A stretch of 64,000 bases of DNA from Desulfovibrio desulfuricans (GTDB lineage Bacteria > Desulfobacterota > Desulfovibrionia > Desulfovibrionales > Desulfovibrionaceae), in the NCBI RefSeq assembly GCF_024460775.1, contig NZ_JANFYZ010000006.1, positions 124,001 to 188,000 of the forward strand. Direction: 5' to 3'. Below the pieces are notes generated by a model. The model was given only the letters and a program-made list of their open reading frames with translations. It was not told the origin of the DNA and made no database searches. The position numbers were made by a program, and so were the translations under genes. Positions 18,247 through 27,205 of the stretch are shown here, piece by piece. Each line of letters begins with the position of its first letter. Position 1 is the stretch's first letter.

Positions 18247-19925
18247 CAGTTGCCTCCTTCTGCAAAAACAAAGCTCAGATATAAATTCGTGGGGGCCGTA
18301 TATTCTACGCGAGCTGCGTCGCCTTTGCGCGCCGGAATTATTAGGCTTAGTACTTGTCCCACGGCAGAAGACCAACTAAGTTCATCCAAAACAAAGTTGT
18401 TTGTGGACAAGCGTAGGTATTGATTTATTGCTGAAGAAGTACCGGTAAACTTGAACCAGCCAGGGGCAGGAGCAGGGGCCGTATAAGTCGTAGACGCTGG
18501 AACGGCCACCGCCACTACCCTTTGACTGGGCATGGCGTAGTTCGCCACCTTGGCGGAGCCTGCTGCCGTCAGGTTATCCATGTCCAGATTTGCCTTGCCC
18601 GCCAGACCTGCCATGTAATTCGACCAGTCGAACACGCTGGCGCTGTTCTGCGCGGATGCCAGAACCACAAAATGCCGCCAGCGTACCTGCTCATCGGAGA
18701 CCGTGGTGGAGTTGCCATAGATAGGATTGGACGCTGCGGCATTGAACTGGAGTTCTGTGCAGCCAATCCCACCTGTACCGACTGCAACGCCGTGCGCTGC
18801 GGTTGTTCTTACCAACGCACCAGTAGACCCTTCTGAAATCCCACCAAGGATTGACGTGTACCCACCAGTTGTGCCTGTAATGTTCGGCAGTCCGGCCTTA
18901 TAACTTTTGCCCAGCTCCGAGGCACTTGCGGCATGCGTGATGGAATCGCCGTTTTTCAGCAGCGGAACCTTGAACTTCTGGGCTGCGGTGTCCAATGCGA
19001 ATTTGGCGCAGTTGCCTGTCAGGGCCACCTGGGCGGCAAAGGCGGCATAGGTGCAGGTGAGCAGTTTGCCGCCCACAAGATACGTGTCGTAAAACTCCCT
19101 GAATTGTTCACGCGTGTATTCCGCAGCGTCAGCCGGAACAGTGCCGTTGGGAACGTAGCCGTCTGCCGCCATCACGCTCATAACGCTACCGATCAGAGTC
19201 GTGCCTATGGCTGTAATGCCAAGCTCCGCTGTGGTCAGGCGCGCATCCTGCTGGGAGTTTTTTGCTTCCGCATCGGCCATACGGCTGAGCAAATTGTCCG
19301 GCACGGCCTGCTGCGCCGCGTGGGCGGCAGTTTGGGCAGTCTGGGCGCTTGCCGCTGCTATATCTGCCTGCGCAGTGGCGGCGCTTACGCTTGCTTCTGC
19401 CGCTTCAGCCACCGTTTGTGCTGCTGTGGCTGCGCTGGCCGCTGCAGCAGCGGCAGAATGCGCGGCGGCGGTGGCGTTTTGAGCTGCTGCATCACGGCTG
19501 GCATAGATGGAAGCAACCACTTCTTCCGGCGACTTGTCGCTGGTGGCGGGCATGATGACGGCGCGCGCGAGTTTTTCGTTCAGTTGTTGAAGTTCCGCGG
19601 TGGCCTGATCCAGACCGTCTTCTATGACCTGCGGATCAAAGCGCGAGGCGGATATGAGGTCTATGCCCTGCGCAAAGGGCATGTTGCGCACTATGGCAAG
19701 CCGCCAGCCTGCGGGCAGGGGCGCTCCATCGTGCAGATAGGTTACAGTGCCGCCGCTCTCGCCGATACTGGCTGTCCAGCCCTGAGCAGGAGAGGTCTCT
19801 CCCTTGGGTGATGTGATGCTGATATTAAGCTGGTCTGTGCTCCAGACCTTGAAGGCAAAGGGAAAGGCCGTTGCTGCGCCATTGCCTTCATACACGGCGC
19901 GGCTGGGGCTGTAGGGCAGGGTCAT
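18246..19925 (-). CDS. Tail fibre / receptor-binding protein
   Basis: A 559-residue protein started at 19925 (AAGGAG six bases upstream). The first ~120 residues (YSPSRAVYEGNGAATAFPFAFKVW…) match the T7-type fibre N-terminus that docks to the tail. Residues about 125–215 are an Ala-rich heptad-like shaft (AAAQNATAAAHSAAAAAAS…), followed by a Lys/Leu linker and a C-terminal region with a collar-like VPLLKNGDSITHA and GIGCTELQFNAAASN segment. The tip beyond residue 380 decides the receptor and has lower GC than its neighbours, as fibre tips often do. Confidence 0.8.
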   Translation of the reverse strand: MTLPYSPSRAVYEGNGAATAFPFAFKVWSTDQLNISITSPKGETSPAQGWTASIGESGGTVTYLHDGAPLPAGWRLAIVRNMPFAQGIDLISASRFDPQVIEDGLDQATAELQQLNEKLARAVIMPATSDKSPEEVVASIYASRDAAAQNATAAAHSAAAAAASAATAAQTVAEAAEASVSAATAQADIAAASAQTAQTAAHAAQQAVPDNLLSRMADAEAKNSQQDARLTTAELGITAIGTTLIGSVMSVMAADGYVPNGTVPADAAEYTREQFREFYDTYLVGGKLLTCTYAAFAAQVALTGNCAKFALDTAAQKFKVPLLKNGDSITHAASASELGKSYKAGLPNITGTTGGYTSILGGISEGSTGALVRTTAAHGVAVGTGGIGCTELQFNAAASNPIYGNSTTVSDEQVRWRHFVVLASAQNSASVFDWSNYMAGLAGKANLDMDNLTAAGSAKVANYAMPSQRVVAVAVPASTTYTAPAPAPGWFKFTGTSSAINQYLRLSTNNFVLDELSWSSAVGQVLSLIIPARKGDAARVEYTAPTNLYLSFVFAEGGN

Positions 19926-19965
19926 GCCTCGCTCCTTGCTGGTTTGACAGTGATTGCGGGTGCAC

Positions 19966-20556
19966 TCAGCGCACGGCAAGCCAGGGGTCTTCAACCGGAC
20001 GGTCGCTGCGTTCGGACGCGGCGGCGCTACGGGCCGGGGGCAGGCTGGCGGCATAGAGCTGCTCCAGCTCGGTTGCCTTCTGGCTGCTGCCCTTAAGCAA
20101 GGGGGCGGCTATGAGGGCGGCCAGCTTGCGGGCCAGCATGTGCGCAAAGAGGTCATCAAAAAGGCGGCTGTTGCGCACATCTTCCGTGTACAGGGCAAGG
20201 GCGCGCGCCGCATCGGTGAGCAGCAGCGAGCCATCGCCCGCAGCGTTCTGCGCAAGGCAGAAGGGGCGGGCCGTAATGCCTTCGTGGCGCACCTCGTGCA
20301 CCTTGAGGCAGTCATCGGGCAGTGCATAGGCAAAACGGAATTCCGGCGCGTAGCCTTCAGGCAGCGGCACAAGGGCCATCCATGTTCTGCGCTGGGCAAA
20401 GCTCCAGGGAAAATCGCGCAGCACCTGCCGCCGGGCGGAATCCCAATACAGGCGGCATTGCAGGGCCTCTGGCGTATTTTCCTGCTCCGAGGCAACACTG
20501 CGCGTCCCCAGAAAGCCCAGCGCGCGGTTCCACACGCTTATCTGGCTGATGGTCAT
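19966..20556 (-). CDS. Tail tubular protein A-like
   Basis: A 196-residue protein started at 20556. It resembles T7 gp11, the ring joining portal to nozzle: the N-terminus has SQISVWNRALGFLGTRSV, then DSARRQVLRDFPWSFAQRR, then FAYALPDDCLKVHEV. This sequence of motifs is typical of the family, including the 'DFPWSFA' core. A strong terminator-like hairpin precedes the gene, which may lower tail gene expression relative to capsid genes. Confidence 0.75.
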   Translation of the reverse strand: MTISQISVWNRALGFLGTRSVASEQENTPEALQCRLYWDSARRQVLRDFPWSFAQRRTWMALVPLPEGYAPEFRFAYALPDDCLKVHEVRHEGITARPFCLAQNAAGDGSLLLTDAARALALYTEDVRNSRLFDDLFAHMLARKLAALIAAPLLKGSSQKATELEQLYAASLPPARSAAASERSDRPVEDPWLAVR

Positions 20557-20580
20557 GGCAGTTCCTGTGATGAAGTGGAG

Positions 20581-20617
20581 AAAAAGCCTCCGGCCTGCCC
20601 CGCAGGGGGCCGGAGGC
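20581..20617 (-). terminator. Intrinsic terminator inside the late operon
   Basis: A perfect ten-base stem (GCCTCCGGCC with GGCCGGAGGC) is followed on the minus strand by five T. It lies between the cement protein gene and the tail tube gene, so most transcripts from the capsid side may stop here. Confidence 0.75.
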
Positions 20618-20638
20618 TGTAGACTGACGGGCTGAGTT

Positions 20639-21082
20639 TTAACCAGCCATGATGGCAGGTTCGTAGGGCAGGTCTTCCTCCCGCGTGAGGGCGGCAAAGA
20701 TGCGTCCTTTGCTCACGGTTTTGCCGTCAACGGGTGTGACGGCGAAGGCCAGACGCAGCCAGCTCTTGCGCACGCCCTGGGGCAAAAATCGCAGGTAAGG
20801 GCGCGCGCCAAGGCCGAGGCCGGGAGCTTCCACCGGGTTGGGCACCGTTACCGAAGCACCGGGAACGGCAGCCCATGGGCCGTCGGCGTGATCCGCCTCC
20901 TCCATGCAGATGGTGAGGCTCTGCGTTTCATCCGGGGCAAAGGCCTCGGTAACAGAAAACCGCAAGGGCATGGGCTCCATGCGTCCCGGAAGCTTCAGGC
21001 CGGTAAGGGCCACCGGTTGTCCCGTGGCGTTGGCAGTAAGGGGGCCTTCAAAAAAAACGGAGTTGCGGTCGATAATAGCCAT
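20639..21082 (-). CDS. Bbp16-like capsid cement protein
   Basis: A 147-residue protein started at 21082 (AAGGAG five bases upstream). It begins MAIIDRNSVFFEG and is beta-rich (QPVALTGLKLPG, PMPLRFSVTEAFAPDETQSL, GLGARPYLRFLPQGV). This pattern and its place right after the major capsid gene match the Bordetella phage Bbp16 family of head-decoration proteins. It would lie on the outside of the capsid and stabilise it. Hairpins flank the gene on both sides. Confidence 0.7.
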   Translation of the reverse strand: MAIIDRNSVFFEGPLTANATGQPVALTGLKLPGRMEPMPLRFSVTEAFAPDETQSLTICMEEADHADGPWAAVPGASVTVPNPVEAPGLGLGARPYLRFLPQGVRKSWLRLAFAVTPVDGKTVSKGRIFAALTREEDLPYEPAIMAG

Positions 21083-21184
21083 GAAAACTCCTTTGGCAGA
21101 ATATTGGAAGAACAGCGAAAAAACAGGCGGGTTGCGGCGTGGAAGCCCCGGCAAGGGCTTCCACACGTTACAAAGGATTGTGCC

Positions 21185-22177
21185 TTAGGCCACCACTCCT
21201 TCGCTGGAGAGCACGGCATCACACTGGCGCACAGGGCGACCATGCAGCACCGGCACGGCCTTGGAGTCAAAGAACTCGCCGTACTGCAACTGCACGTTGC
21301 CCGCATCGGAATTCTGCAATTCAAGGGCGGTGAGCACATCGGCATTGGCGTACCACACGGCTTTCTGGCGCAGGTGCTGGGGCATAAGGTTCTTGGCCTC
21401 GATGGTCAGCTTCTGCATATCCACAAAGCCGCTCTGCCCCTTGCGCTTGCCAAGCGAGGCCACAGGCAGGTTGGCGATGCGAACGATGCCGCGCCAGTCG
21501 CGCACGGCAAGGCCGCAGCGCCAATTGTACTTGTCGCCCACCACCTGATATTTGCGGCCGTCCGGATCCTGAGCCATGTAGGTTTTGAGGTCTTCGTGCG
21601 AGAGGCCGCCGTTGCTCTCCTTGGGGTAGACGCCGTGCACGGACTGCGCGCCCCACGAAACAAGCCACAGGGAGGTGCAGCCGCCCTCGTCGCGCCCGCC
21701 CGCATCGAGCACGTTTTTGGCGTCCAGCGCGGGGTAGCGCATGGCAAGGCCGTTAAACTCGTCGGGGTTCAGATTGCTGTTGCCGTAAAAAAGGGTTGCA
21801 GCCACCTTCTGGCGCATGGCTTCGGCAAAGGCCACGCCTTCGCTCATGCGAAAGGCTTTGTCGCGGCTGCCGTAGAGGCGCAGTTCTTCCACGTCCAGCT
21901 CCATGATGGCTTCAAGGATGCCGCAGCCTTCCTTTACCTGGCTCCACTGTGATTTGGAGGGCGGCGTGCCCTGATACAGCCTGCGCCAGTAAACTTCGGG
22001 CAGTCCTGTACGGATGCGGGTGAGGTGGCCGTCGCTCTGGTTGGATTCCATCCAGAGCACATCGTCCATGATGTCGTTGGTTTTGTTCATCAGTTCGATG
22101 ATCTGCCCGGCCTTGTCGCCACGGTAGAACTGTTCCATTTCGGCCAGGGACACCACCAAACCCATGGAATTAGCCAT
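21185..22177 (-). CDS. Major capsid protein (Bbp17/gp7-like)
   Basis: A 330-residue protein started at 22177 (GAGG upstream, second Met reading MANSMGLVVSLAEMEQF). HK97-fold features include N-terminal helices with KAGQIIELMNKTNDIMDDVLW, the E-loop-like TRIRTGLPEVYWRRLYQGTPPSKS, and the phrase FAEAMRQKVAATLFYGNSNLNPDEFNGLAMRY, which is characteristic of this podoviral capsid family. The central part describes an A-domain with CTSLWLVSWGAQSVHGVYPK. Position between scaffold and cement genes agrees. Confidence 0.85.
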   Translation of the reverse strand: MANSMGLVVSLAEMEQFYRGDKAGQIIELMNKTNDIMDDVLWMESNQSDGHLTRIRTGLPEVYWRRLYQGTPPSKSQWSQVKEGCGILEAIMELDVEELRLYGSRDKAFRMSEGVAFAEAMRQKVAATLFYGNSNLNPDEFNGLAMRYPALDAKNVLDAGGRDEGGCTSLWLVSWGAQSVHGVYPKESNGGLSHEDLKTYMAQDPDGRKYQVVGDKYNWRCGLAVRDWRGIVRIANLPVASLGKRKGQSGFVDMQKLTIEAKNLMPQHLRQKAVWYANADVLTALELQNSDAGNVQLQYGEFFDSKAVPVLHGRPVRQCDAVLSSEGVVA

Positions 22178-22248
22178 AATACCCTCGTCTGTTTGCAGGT
22201 TGCTCAAGAAATTTTGTTGCTGTGCAATGCAATTTGCAGGGGCGCAAA

Positions 22249-22803
22249 TCAGATGCTTCCGCTACGCGAACTCCAGCCCGCGTACATGCGCTCTTCAAGC
22301 GGCGGCATGGAACCTCCCGCCTGTCCCTGCACCAGCCCGTCCTCCATGAGGGCATCGGCAAGGCGGTTGAAAAAGCGCAGCACGTCAGGGTTGTTGCCGT
22401 AGCCGGTCTGTTCCAGCAGTTGGCCGATGCGCTTGCTTTCATCAAACCGGTCAAGGGCAAGCTGGGCGCGCGCAACAGTGGCAGGCAGGTTTGCGCCGCC
22501 GATCTGCGGGTCTTCCGTGGCCTCCTTGCGCCATTTGTTGACCTGCTCCTGCCACTGGAGGCGCTGGCCTGCCTCATGCTCGCGCAGGCGCTGGGCGAAG
22601 GGGTCAGCCTGCGGATGGGCCTGTGACTTGGCCTGTTCATTTGCCTGGGCGGGATTTTCTGCGCCAGTGGCAGCCTGTGGCGCTGCGGCGGCAGGGGCGC
22701 CACTGTCGGTTCCTCCGTTGCTCTGGTCTGCGCCGGAAAAACCGGTCGCGGAGGAAAAGGCGTTTTCGGCAGTGGAGGAAGCCTCAGAAGGTGTCGAGAT
22801 CAT
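22249..22803 (-). CDS. Scaffolding-like capsid assembly protein
   Basis: A 184-residue protein with an acidic, Ala/Gln/Ser-rich disordered N-terminus (1–75), then charged helices (FAQRLREHEAGQRLQWQEQVNKWRKE, ARAQLALDRFDESKRIGQLLEQ) and FFNRLADALMEDG. This is the composition and position, just before the major capsid gene, of an internal scaffolding protein that is lost on maturation. The sequence itself is not distinctive. It overlaps the preceding gene by 20 bases and has AAGGAG ten bases before the ATG. Confidence 0.65.
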   Translation of the reverse strand: MISTPSEASSTAENAFSSATGFSGADQSNGGTDSGAPAAAAPQAATGAENPAQANEQAKSQAHPQADPFAQRLREHEAGQRLQWQEQVNKWRKEATEDPQIGGANLPATVARAQLALDRFDESKRIGQLLEQTGYGNNPDVLRFFNRLADALMEDGLVQGQAGGSMPPLEERMYAGWSSRSGSI

Positions 22804-23149
22804 GAACGTCGTTCTCCTTGGTTTGCAGCAACCGGGGCAAATGTCCGGGGTTTGCCTGTTGCATGAGGCGCATAAGGCGCATGCCGATCATGCGTTGCCC
22901 CTCGGCATAAAAAAGGCGAGAGCTTTGGCAGGATTCGGGCGCATTGCCCACATCCTCGGCGCTGAAGTTGCGGCACAGATGCAGCAGCCAGCGCAGCAAT
23001 ACGCGGCCCTGAGGCTGTGCCATCAGCCCGTCCACTGCGGCCCGCATGGCCGCATCGAACGTCTGGGCGCGGTTGGCGGTATGCTGCTGCGCCTTTTGTT
23101 TTGTTTGGTCCTGCTGCTCCGCCTGTTCGTATGGGGCAAAAACATCCAT
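22784..23149 (-). CDS. Bbp19-like small phage protein
   Basis: A 121-residue protein. Its ATG shares a base with the portal stop, and GGAGG lies ten bases upstream. A Gln-rich N-terminal helix is followed by the compact motif GRVLLRWLLHLCRNF and FYAEGQRMIGMRLMRLMQQANPGH, which is characteristic of the Bbp19-type proteins that sit between portal and scaffold genes in BPP-1-like phages. Function is not established. Confidence 0.65.
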   Translation of the reverse strand: MDVFAPYEQAEQQDQTKQKAQQHTANRAQTFDAAMRAAVDGLMAQPQGRVLLRWLLHLCRNFSAEDVGNAPESCQSSRLFYAEGQRMIGMRLMRLMQQANPGHLPRLLQTKENDVHDLDTF

Positions 23150-25014
23150 CAACGATATTCCTCCGGCTTTGCGCCCTTGGGTTCGTCACGTTGCTCCGCC
23201 TGTCCTGTTGCCTGTGCCTTTTTCGTATGTTCAGCGCGGGCCAGGCCGCCCGGCAGGGCGTTGCGCAGCAGACGCGTGATGCCGTCCAGCACGCGGCCCT
23301 GTTTGCCGTCCGGGCCGGAAAGCGGGCTTTGCGAGAGCTGACGCACCATATCCACCCCTTTGCCAAGGGCCTCTGTGAGAGCTTGCGTCTGGGCGGCATC
23401 AGCCCTGGCGGCCCGCAACTGCTGACGTTCCTCCGGCGAGCGCGTGAGGCTCACGGGCAGGCCCAGACTTTCCGCATAATTATCAAGCAGGTGATCCACA
23501 TTGAGGGTGTCCAGGGCTTCGGGCCACGCGCTGGAAGCCTTGAGGGTCAGGGCCATGTACTGGTCTGCCGCATTGATGCCCACCAGCTTCTGGGCTTGCG
23601 CCAGCAGGGAGACAAACTCCACGCGCAGGCGGCGGCCAGCCAGCTCGGGCGGGCAGGGGGGCAGCATGTCCAGCTCGCGCATGCACTCGAAGGTGCGATC
23701 CATGAGCGGAATGAACAGTTCATCGTGCAGGCGCTCCAGCACAGGGCCAACAAGCACCAGTTTTTCCTCCTCCCGCGCCGCGATTTCGCTGGCTGTCACG
23801 CCGCTGCGGCCGTCAAGGATGAGCTTGAACAGATCGTTGTAGAGTCCTTTGCGTATTTGATCCTGAACCGACTCCATAGCCTTGCGCGCCGTGGCGAGGT
23901 CGGGGTTTATCTGCAACAGGGGCGTTGCCGCCTGTGGGCTTTGACCCGGCGCGCTGTCCACGTAGTTGACGCCGCCGGGGGTGAGATCAAGCCCAACGGA
24001 GCGCAGGCCCGCAGCCACGCTCATGGGCGGGTCAACCGCCTTGTGGATGGCCTTGAGCGTGGTGACGCCCATCTGTTGCAGCATGCGGCAGTCGGGCAGG
24101 GCGTCCATGGCGGGCGAGCGCCCGTACACATCGTTGCCCGCCACATCCCAGCGCGGGCCAAAGCCCGGGAAGGAACGAAAGCCCGAAACCTTGAGTGCAT
24201 GGCGGTTGCCGTCGCGCCCTTCCAGCCAGTAGACGGAAGCTACGGGCATGCGGCTTGCGTCTGCCAGCCCGTGCTGCGTGTTTTCACGCGGGTACACAGC
24301 CTGAATGACGTTGCGCCGCTCCTCGGGATTGCGGCGCGCCGCCTCGCGCAGGGTTTCGGGCAGGGCCGAAGGGCCGAAAGCCTGAACGATCTGGCGCAGG
24401 GTCATGGCGCTGCGGCGGAACACCGTGTCCACCCGTCGCGTTGCATCGCAGTCCAGCGCATATTCCCCCGCGCAAAGGGGGATAAAACGGAACCCGTGCT
24501 GTGGATCAGCAAGCTCAAACACAAAGGCCGTGCCAAAAGTGCCCAGTTCGCCATACATGGTGTGCATGGCATTGTAGAAGTTTGACCGCTGGAACACGGT
24601 GCGCATCCGGTTGGCGACTTCGTCCAGCCATGCCTGACCGGGGCGGCTGCGGGCCAGGTCGGCATCGTCAAGGCTTAGCCGGAACCAGGGCCTTGCCGGA
24701 CTGGTGAGCCCGCCCTGAAGGCCAGCCGCCAGCGTACGCATGGCCAGAATGCCGGTGGCGTCCACAAGCCCCCGGTTGAGCATGGGGCCTTCTTCCGCCG
24801 CGTCTACCTGCGGATTCAGGCGGCAGTGCGTGGGCAAAAAATGATCAGCCAGGCTTTGCCATGCCGCGTCCCAGGGGGCACGACGCCGCAACAGGGCATC
24901 ATGCCGCCGGGAAAGGGCCTGTACGTCCACAGCATATTGCGCATGGCTCTGCATGGTATTCTGGGGGGCGGGCTGCCCTGCAGGCGCAACGCTGTTCTGG
25001 ATGTGTGCGGTCAC
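23149..25014 (-). CDS. Portal / head-to-tail connector protein
   Basis: About 621 residues from a GTG at 25014, one base after the previous stop; no strong ribosome site is seen, and an ATG at 24954 is an alternative. It matches the T7-type head–tail connecting family: RRAPWDAAWQSLADHFLPTHCRLN near the start, MRTLAAGLQGGLTSPARPWFRL, FNAMHTMY/ELGTFGTAFVFE-type segments, and a long helical C-terminal barrel region. Twelve copies would form the DNA channel on which terminase docks. Its order after terminase and before scaffold is canonical. Confidence 0.87.
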   Translation of the reverse strand: MTAHIQNSVAPAGQPAPQNTMQSHAQYAVDVQALSRRHDALLRRRAPWDAAWQSLADHFLPTHCRLNPQVDAAEEGPMLNRGLVDATGILAMRTLAAGLQGGLTSPARPWFRLSLDDADLARSRPGQAWLDEVANRMRTVFQRSNFYNAMHTMYGELGTFGTAFVFELADPQHGFRFIPLCAGEYALDCDATRRVDTVFRRSAMTLRQIVQAFGPSALPETLREAARRNPEERRNVIQAVYPRENTQHGLADASRMPVASVYWLEGRDGNRHALKVSGFRSFPGFGPRWDVAGNDVYGRSPAMDALPDCRMLQQMGVTTLKAIHKAVDPPMSVAAGLRSVGLDLTPGGVNYVDSAPGQSPQAATPLLQINPDLATARKAMESVQDQIRKGLYNDLFKLILDGRSGVTASEIAAREEEKLVLVGPVLERLHDELFIPLMDRTFECMRELDMLPPCPPELAGRRLRVEFVSLLAQAQKLVGINAADQYMALTLKASSAWPEALDTLNVDHLLDNYAESLGLPVSLTRSPEERQQLRAARADAAQTQALTEALGKGVDMVRQLSQSPLSGPDGKQGRVLDGITRLLRNALPGGLARAEHTKKAQATGQAEQRDEPKGAKPEEYR

Positions 25015-25015
25015 G

Positions 25016-25798
25016 CTACTGCCCCAGCAGGGTTTTGCGCGTTGCATCGACGCGGTTGAGCGGGCTGGTGTACACTGAACCGTTGATGCCTGCCGCCTTG
25101 GCGGCTTTGTCTTTCTGGTTCTGGCGCGCTGCGGTGGCGGCCTCGGTTACGGGTTTTTCCACTTCCTGCTTGGGAACGGGCGCAACTGCGGGTACATCAG
25201 GCGTGCCGCCTCCTCCAAATCCCATGACGTTCTCCTCATGTTGAATGGTTGCTGTTGGTTGCTGCTGTATGATTGCCAACAAGTCCTGCGGTGCGCAGAG
25301 CACCAGTACGCCGTCCACCCATGTCTTTTTGCGGGTATGCAGGCATGCGCCGGGCAAGCGTCCAAGCACACGGAATCCGCAGGCTTCGGCCAGCCTCCAT
25401 GCATGGCGGTTGGGGGTTGGGCAAATCCCCATAACTGCGGAGCAGTCGAGGTTTGCAAAAGCCCAGTTCAAGCCCCCGTGCGCCATGGACACCGCCAGCC
25501 GCGTCCATTGACGAAAGGTGGTGAAATCAAACTCCCACACCCGCCCCCTGCGGGGACTGAACATGGCGCAGGCCAGCAATGGGGCCGGGCTGGACAGGCA
25601 AACAGAGGCGGACTCCGGCGGCGGGCCGTAACAGCCCAGCAAGACGCCCCTGTCCGGCGCGGTGATTGATTGCCACTGGGCCAGCGTGGGCTTATGCAGG
25701 GAACTCATGGCGCTGGCTGTCAGGCCTTCGGCTTCCATGCGTTCAAAAACGGCGTCGCGGGCGTGTTGATCCACAATGGGGGCGTAGGTAAAGCGCAT
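25016..25798 (-). CDS. GNAT-like phage protein with in-frame MGFGG-type tail
   Basis: A 260-residue reading frame. Its ATG shares a base with the terminase stop, after GGAGG. Residues 1–190 look like the phage GNAT/DUF2824 type: LACAMFSPRRGRVWEFDFTTFRQWTRLAV and NRHAWRLAEACGFRVLGRLPGAC. Residues 192–260 begin MGFGGGGTPDVP and end with SPLNRVDATRKTLLGQ, a form normally encoded as a separate small phage protein. GAGGAG lies six bases before that internal ATG (25225), so the frame may yield both a full-length protein and a 69-residue product. Function is unknown. Confidence 0.65.
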   Translation of the reverse strand: MRFTYAPIVDQHARDAVFERMEAEGLTASAMSSLHKPTLAQWQSITAPDRGVLLGCYGPPPESASVCLSSPAPLLACAMFSPRRGRVWEFDFTTFRQWTRLAVSMAHGGLNWAFANLDCSAVMGICPTPNRHAWRLAEACGFRVLGRLPGACLHTRKKTWVDGVLVLCAPQDLLAIIQQQPTATIQHEENVMGFGGGGTPDVPAVAPVPKQEVEKPVTEAATAARQNQKDKAAKAAGINGSVYTSPLNRVDATRKTLLGQ

Positions 25799-27174
25799 CA
25801 GTGGCCTCCAAAAAAGTCGTAGTCAGTGCGGGCGCGGCGCGCGCCAGAGGCTGTTTCCTGCTGCGGGCGAAAGCCCGTGACGGCGTAGCGCAGGGCGTCT
25901 GCCGCGTGGCTTGCCCAGTCGTGCAAGGGGCCGGATCCTGCCTGCGGGGCCTGCAAGCCTTGCGCGGAGCCAGCCTTCCAGCGCCGCCTGTAGGCCCGCA
26001 GGGCCTTTACGCCATGGGCGCAGGCTGCCGCATCAAACCAGAAGCGCGGCAACTGGCGGCGCAGGGCATCTATGCCGTCAGCCAGCGACAGAGCCGGGGC
26101 CAGGGTAAAACGTATGCCCAGTTGGGCGGCGCTTTCCCAGCGGCTCAACCCGGTGCCCAGTTCGCGCACGCGGATGTCGTGCGGGGCAATGTGGGTGCCG
26201 TAAACAAATCCGCGTCCGCCAATGGTTCCATCTGGGAGATTGGGGGCCGTGGCTTCCGCTGTTTCAGCAGGGCGGGCCTTGGCGGCCAGCACCTGCGCAT
26301 AGTGCGCCAGTCCCTCGCCGGAAGCTTCGTAGTAGTCGAGGATGCGCCAGCAGCCCGATGGCTCCACCTGAAAAAACCAGATGGCCGTGGCGTCATCCAT
26401 GCCCAGATCCCAGGCTGTATGCACGGGAAGCTCCGGCGCGTGGGGCAGGGGGCGGATGCGCCCCTCGCGCTCTGCAGCATCCAGCAGAGGCGCGTAATAA
26501 GCACCGCGCACCGCCGCTGCAAACGAGCATTCAAACTCTTGAAGATACTCGGCCTCGTCCATGCCCCGGCGCGCCGCAGCCAACTCCTGCTGCGGCAGGT
26601 AGCCGGTTTCTGAGGCGGGAAAGCGGAAGCGCGACCAGATGCCTTCTTCGTCCGCGCCTGCCTGCTGCCATACGTCATAGAGCAGGTTGTCCGTACCTTG
26701 AGGCGTGCCGCAGAACAGCGCGCGGCCCTGACGGTCAGCCAGCATGGGGCGCAGCACCTGCGTCCATACCTCGCGGGGCATGTCTGCCGGTTCGTCCAGC
26801 ACCAGATCATCCAGATACAGGCCGCGCAGGGCTTGCGCGTTTTCCGTTCCCAGCAGACGGATGCGGCCCCCGGTGGGCAGCACGCAGACAAGCTCGCTTT
26901 CCAGAAATCGCGTGCCGGGCACGGCCCCGGCAAACTGTTTGCAGTAGTCCCAGGCGACCGCCTTGGCCTGCCCCAGAAAGGGCGCGGCATAGGCCGCCCG
27001 CCAGTCGTGCCTGCCCACGCGCAAGGCCTGACGCACCAGATCATTGACCGCCGCCACCGTTTTGCCGAAGCGCCTGTGGCAGAGCAGCACGCAGAAGCGG
27101 GTGCGCTCCTCGTGAAAGCGCCACTGCAAAGGGCGAGGGCAGTATGGGATGACGTGGGGTGCAGGCTGGGACAT
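25798..27174 (-). CDS. Terminase large subunit
   Basis: A 458-residue DNA-packaging motor. The Walker A variant HRRFGKT is at residues 33–39 and Walker B LVLDEPAD at about 124–131 with the catalytic Glu. The ATPase coupling segment FCGTPQGTDN follows near 155. The nuclease part includes HTAWDLGMDDATA near 249 (first catalytic Asp) and a C-terminal HDWASHAADALRYAV that holds the last Asp, typical of the family. Start is the ATG at 27174 with AAGGAT upstream. No convincing small subunit is encoded next to it. Confidence 0.92.
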   Translation of the reverse strand: MSQPAPHVIPYCPRPLQWRFHEERTRFCVLLCHRRFGKTVAAVNDLVRQALRVGRHDWRAAYAAPFLGQAKAVAWDYCKQFAGAVPGTRFLESELVCVLPTGGRIRLLGTENAQALRGLYLDDLVLDEPADMPREVWTQVLRPMLADRQGRALFCGTPQGTDNLLYDVWQQAGADEEGIWSRFRFPASETGYLPQQELAAARRGMDEAEYLQEFECSFAAAVRGAYYAPLLDAAEREGRIRPLPHAPELPVHTAWDLGMDDATAIWFFQVEPSGCWRILDYYEASGEGLAHYAQVLAAKARPAETAEATAPNLPDGTIGGRGFVYGTHIAPHDIRVRELGTGLSRWESAAQLGIRFTLAPALSLADGIDALRRQLPRFWFDAAACAHGVKALRAYRRRWKAGSAQGLQAPQAGSGPLHDWASHAADALRYAVTGFRPQQETASGARRARTDYDFFGGH

Positions 27175-27205
27175 GGAAAATATCCTTGTTTTTCAGGAGA
27201 AAATA

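Noticed and set aside
18900..19500. Alanine-codon repeats in the fibre gene as a CRISPR or tandem repeat
   Set aside because: The repeats are irregular and explained by the Ala-rich coiled-coil shaft of the fibre; no CRISPR array was seen anywhere in the window.
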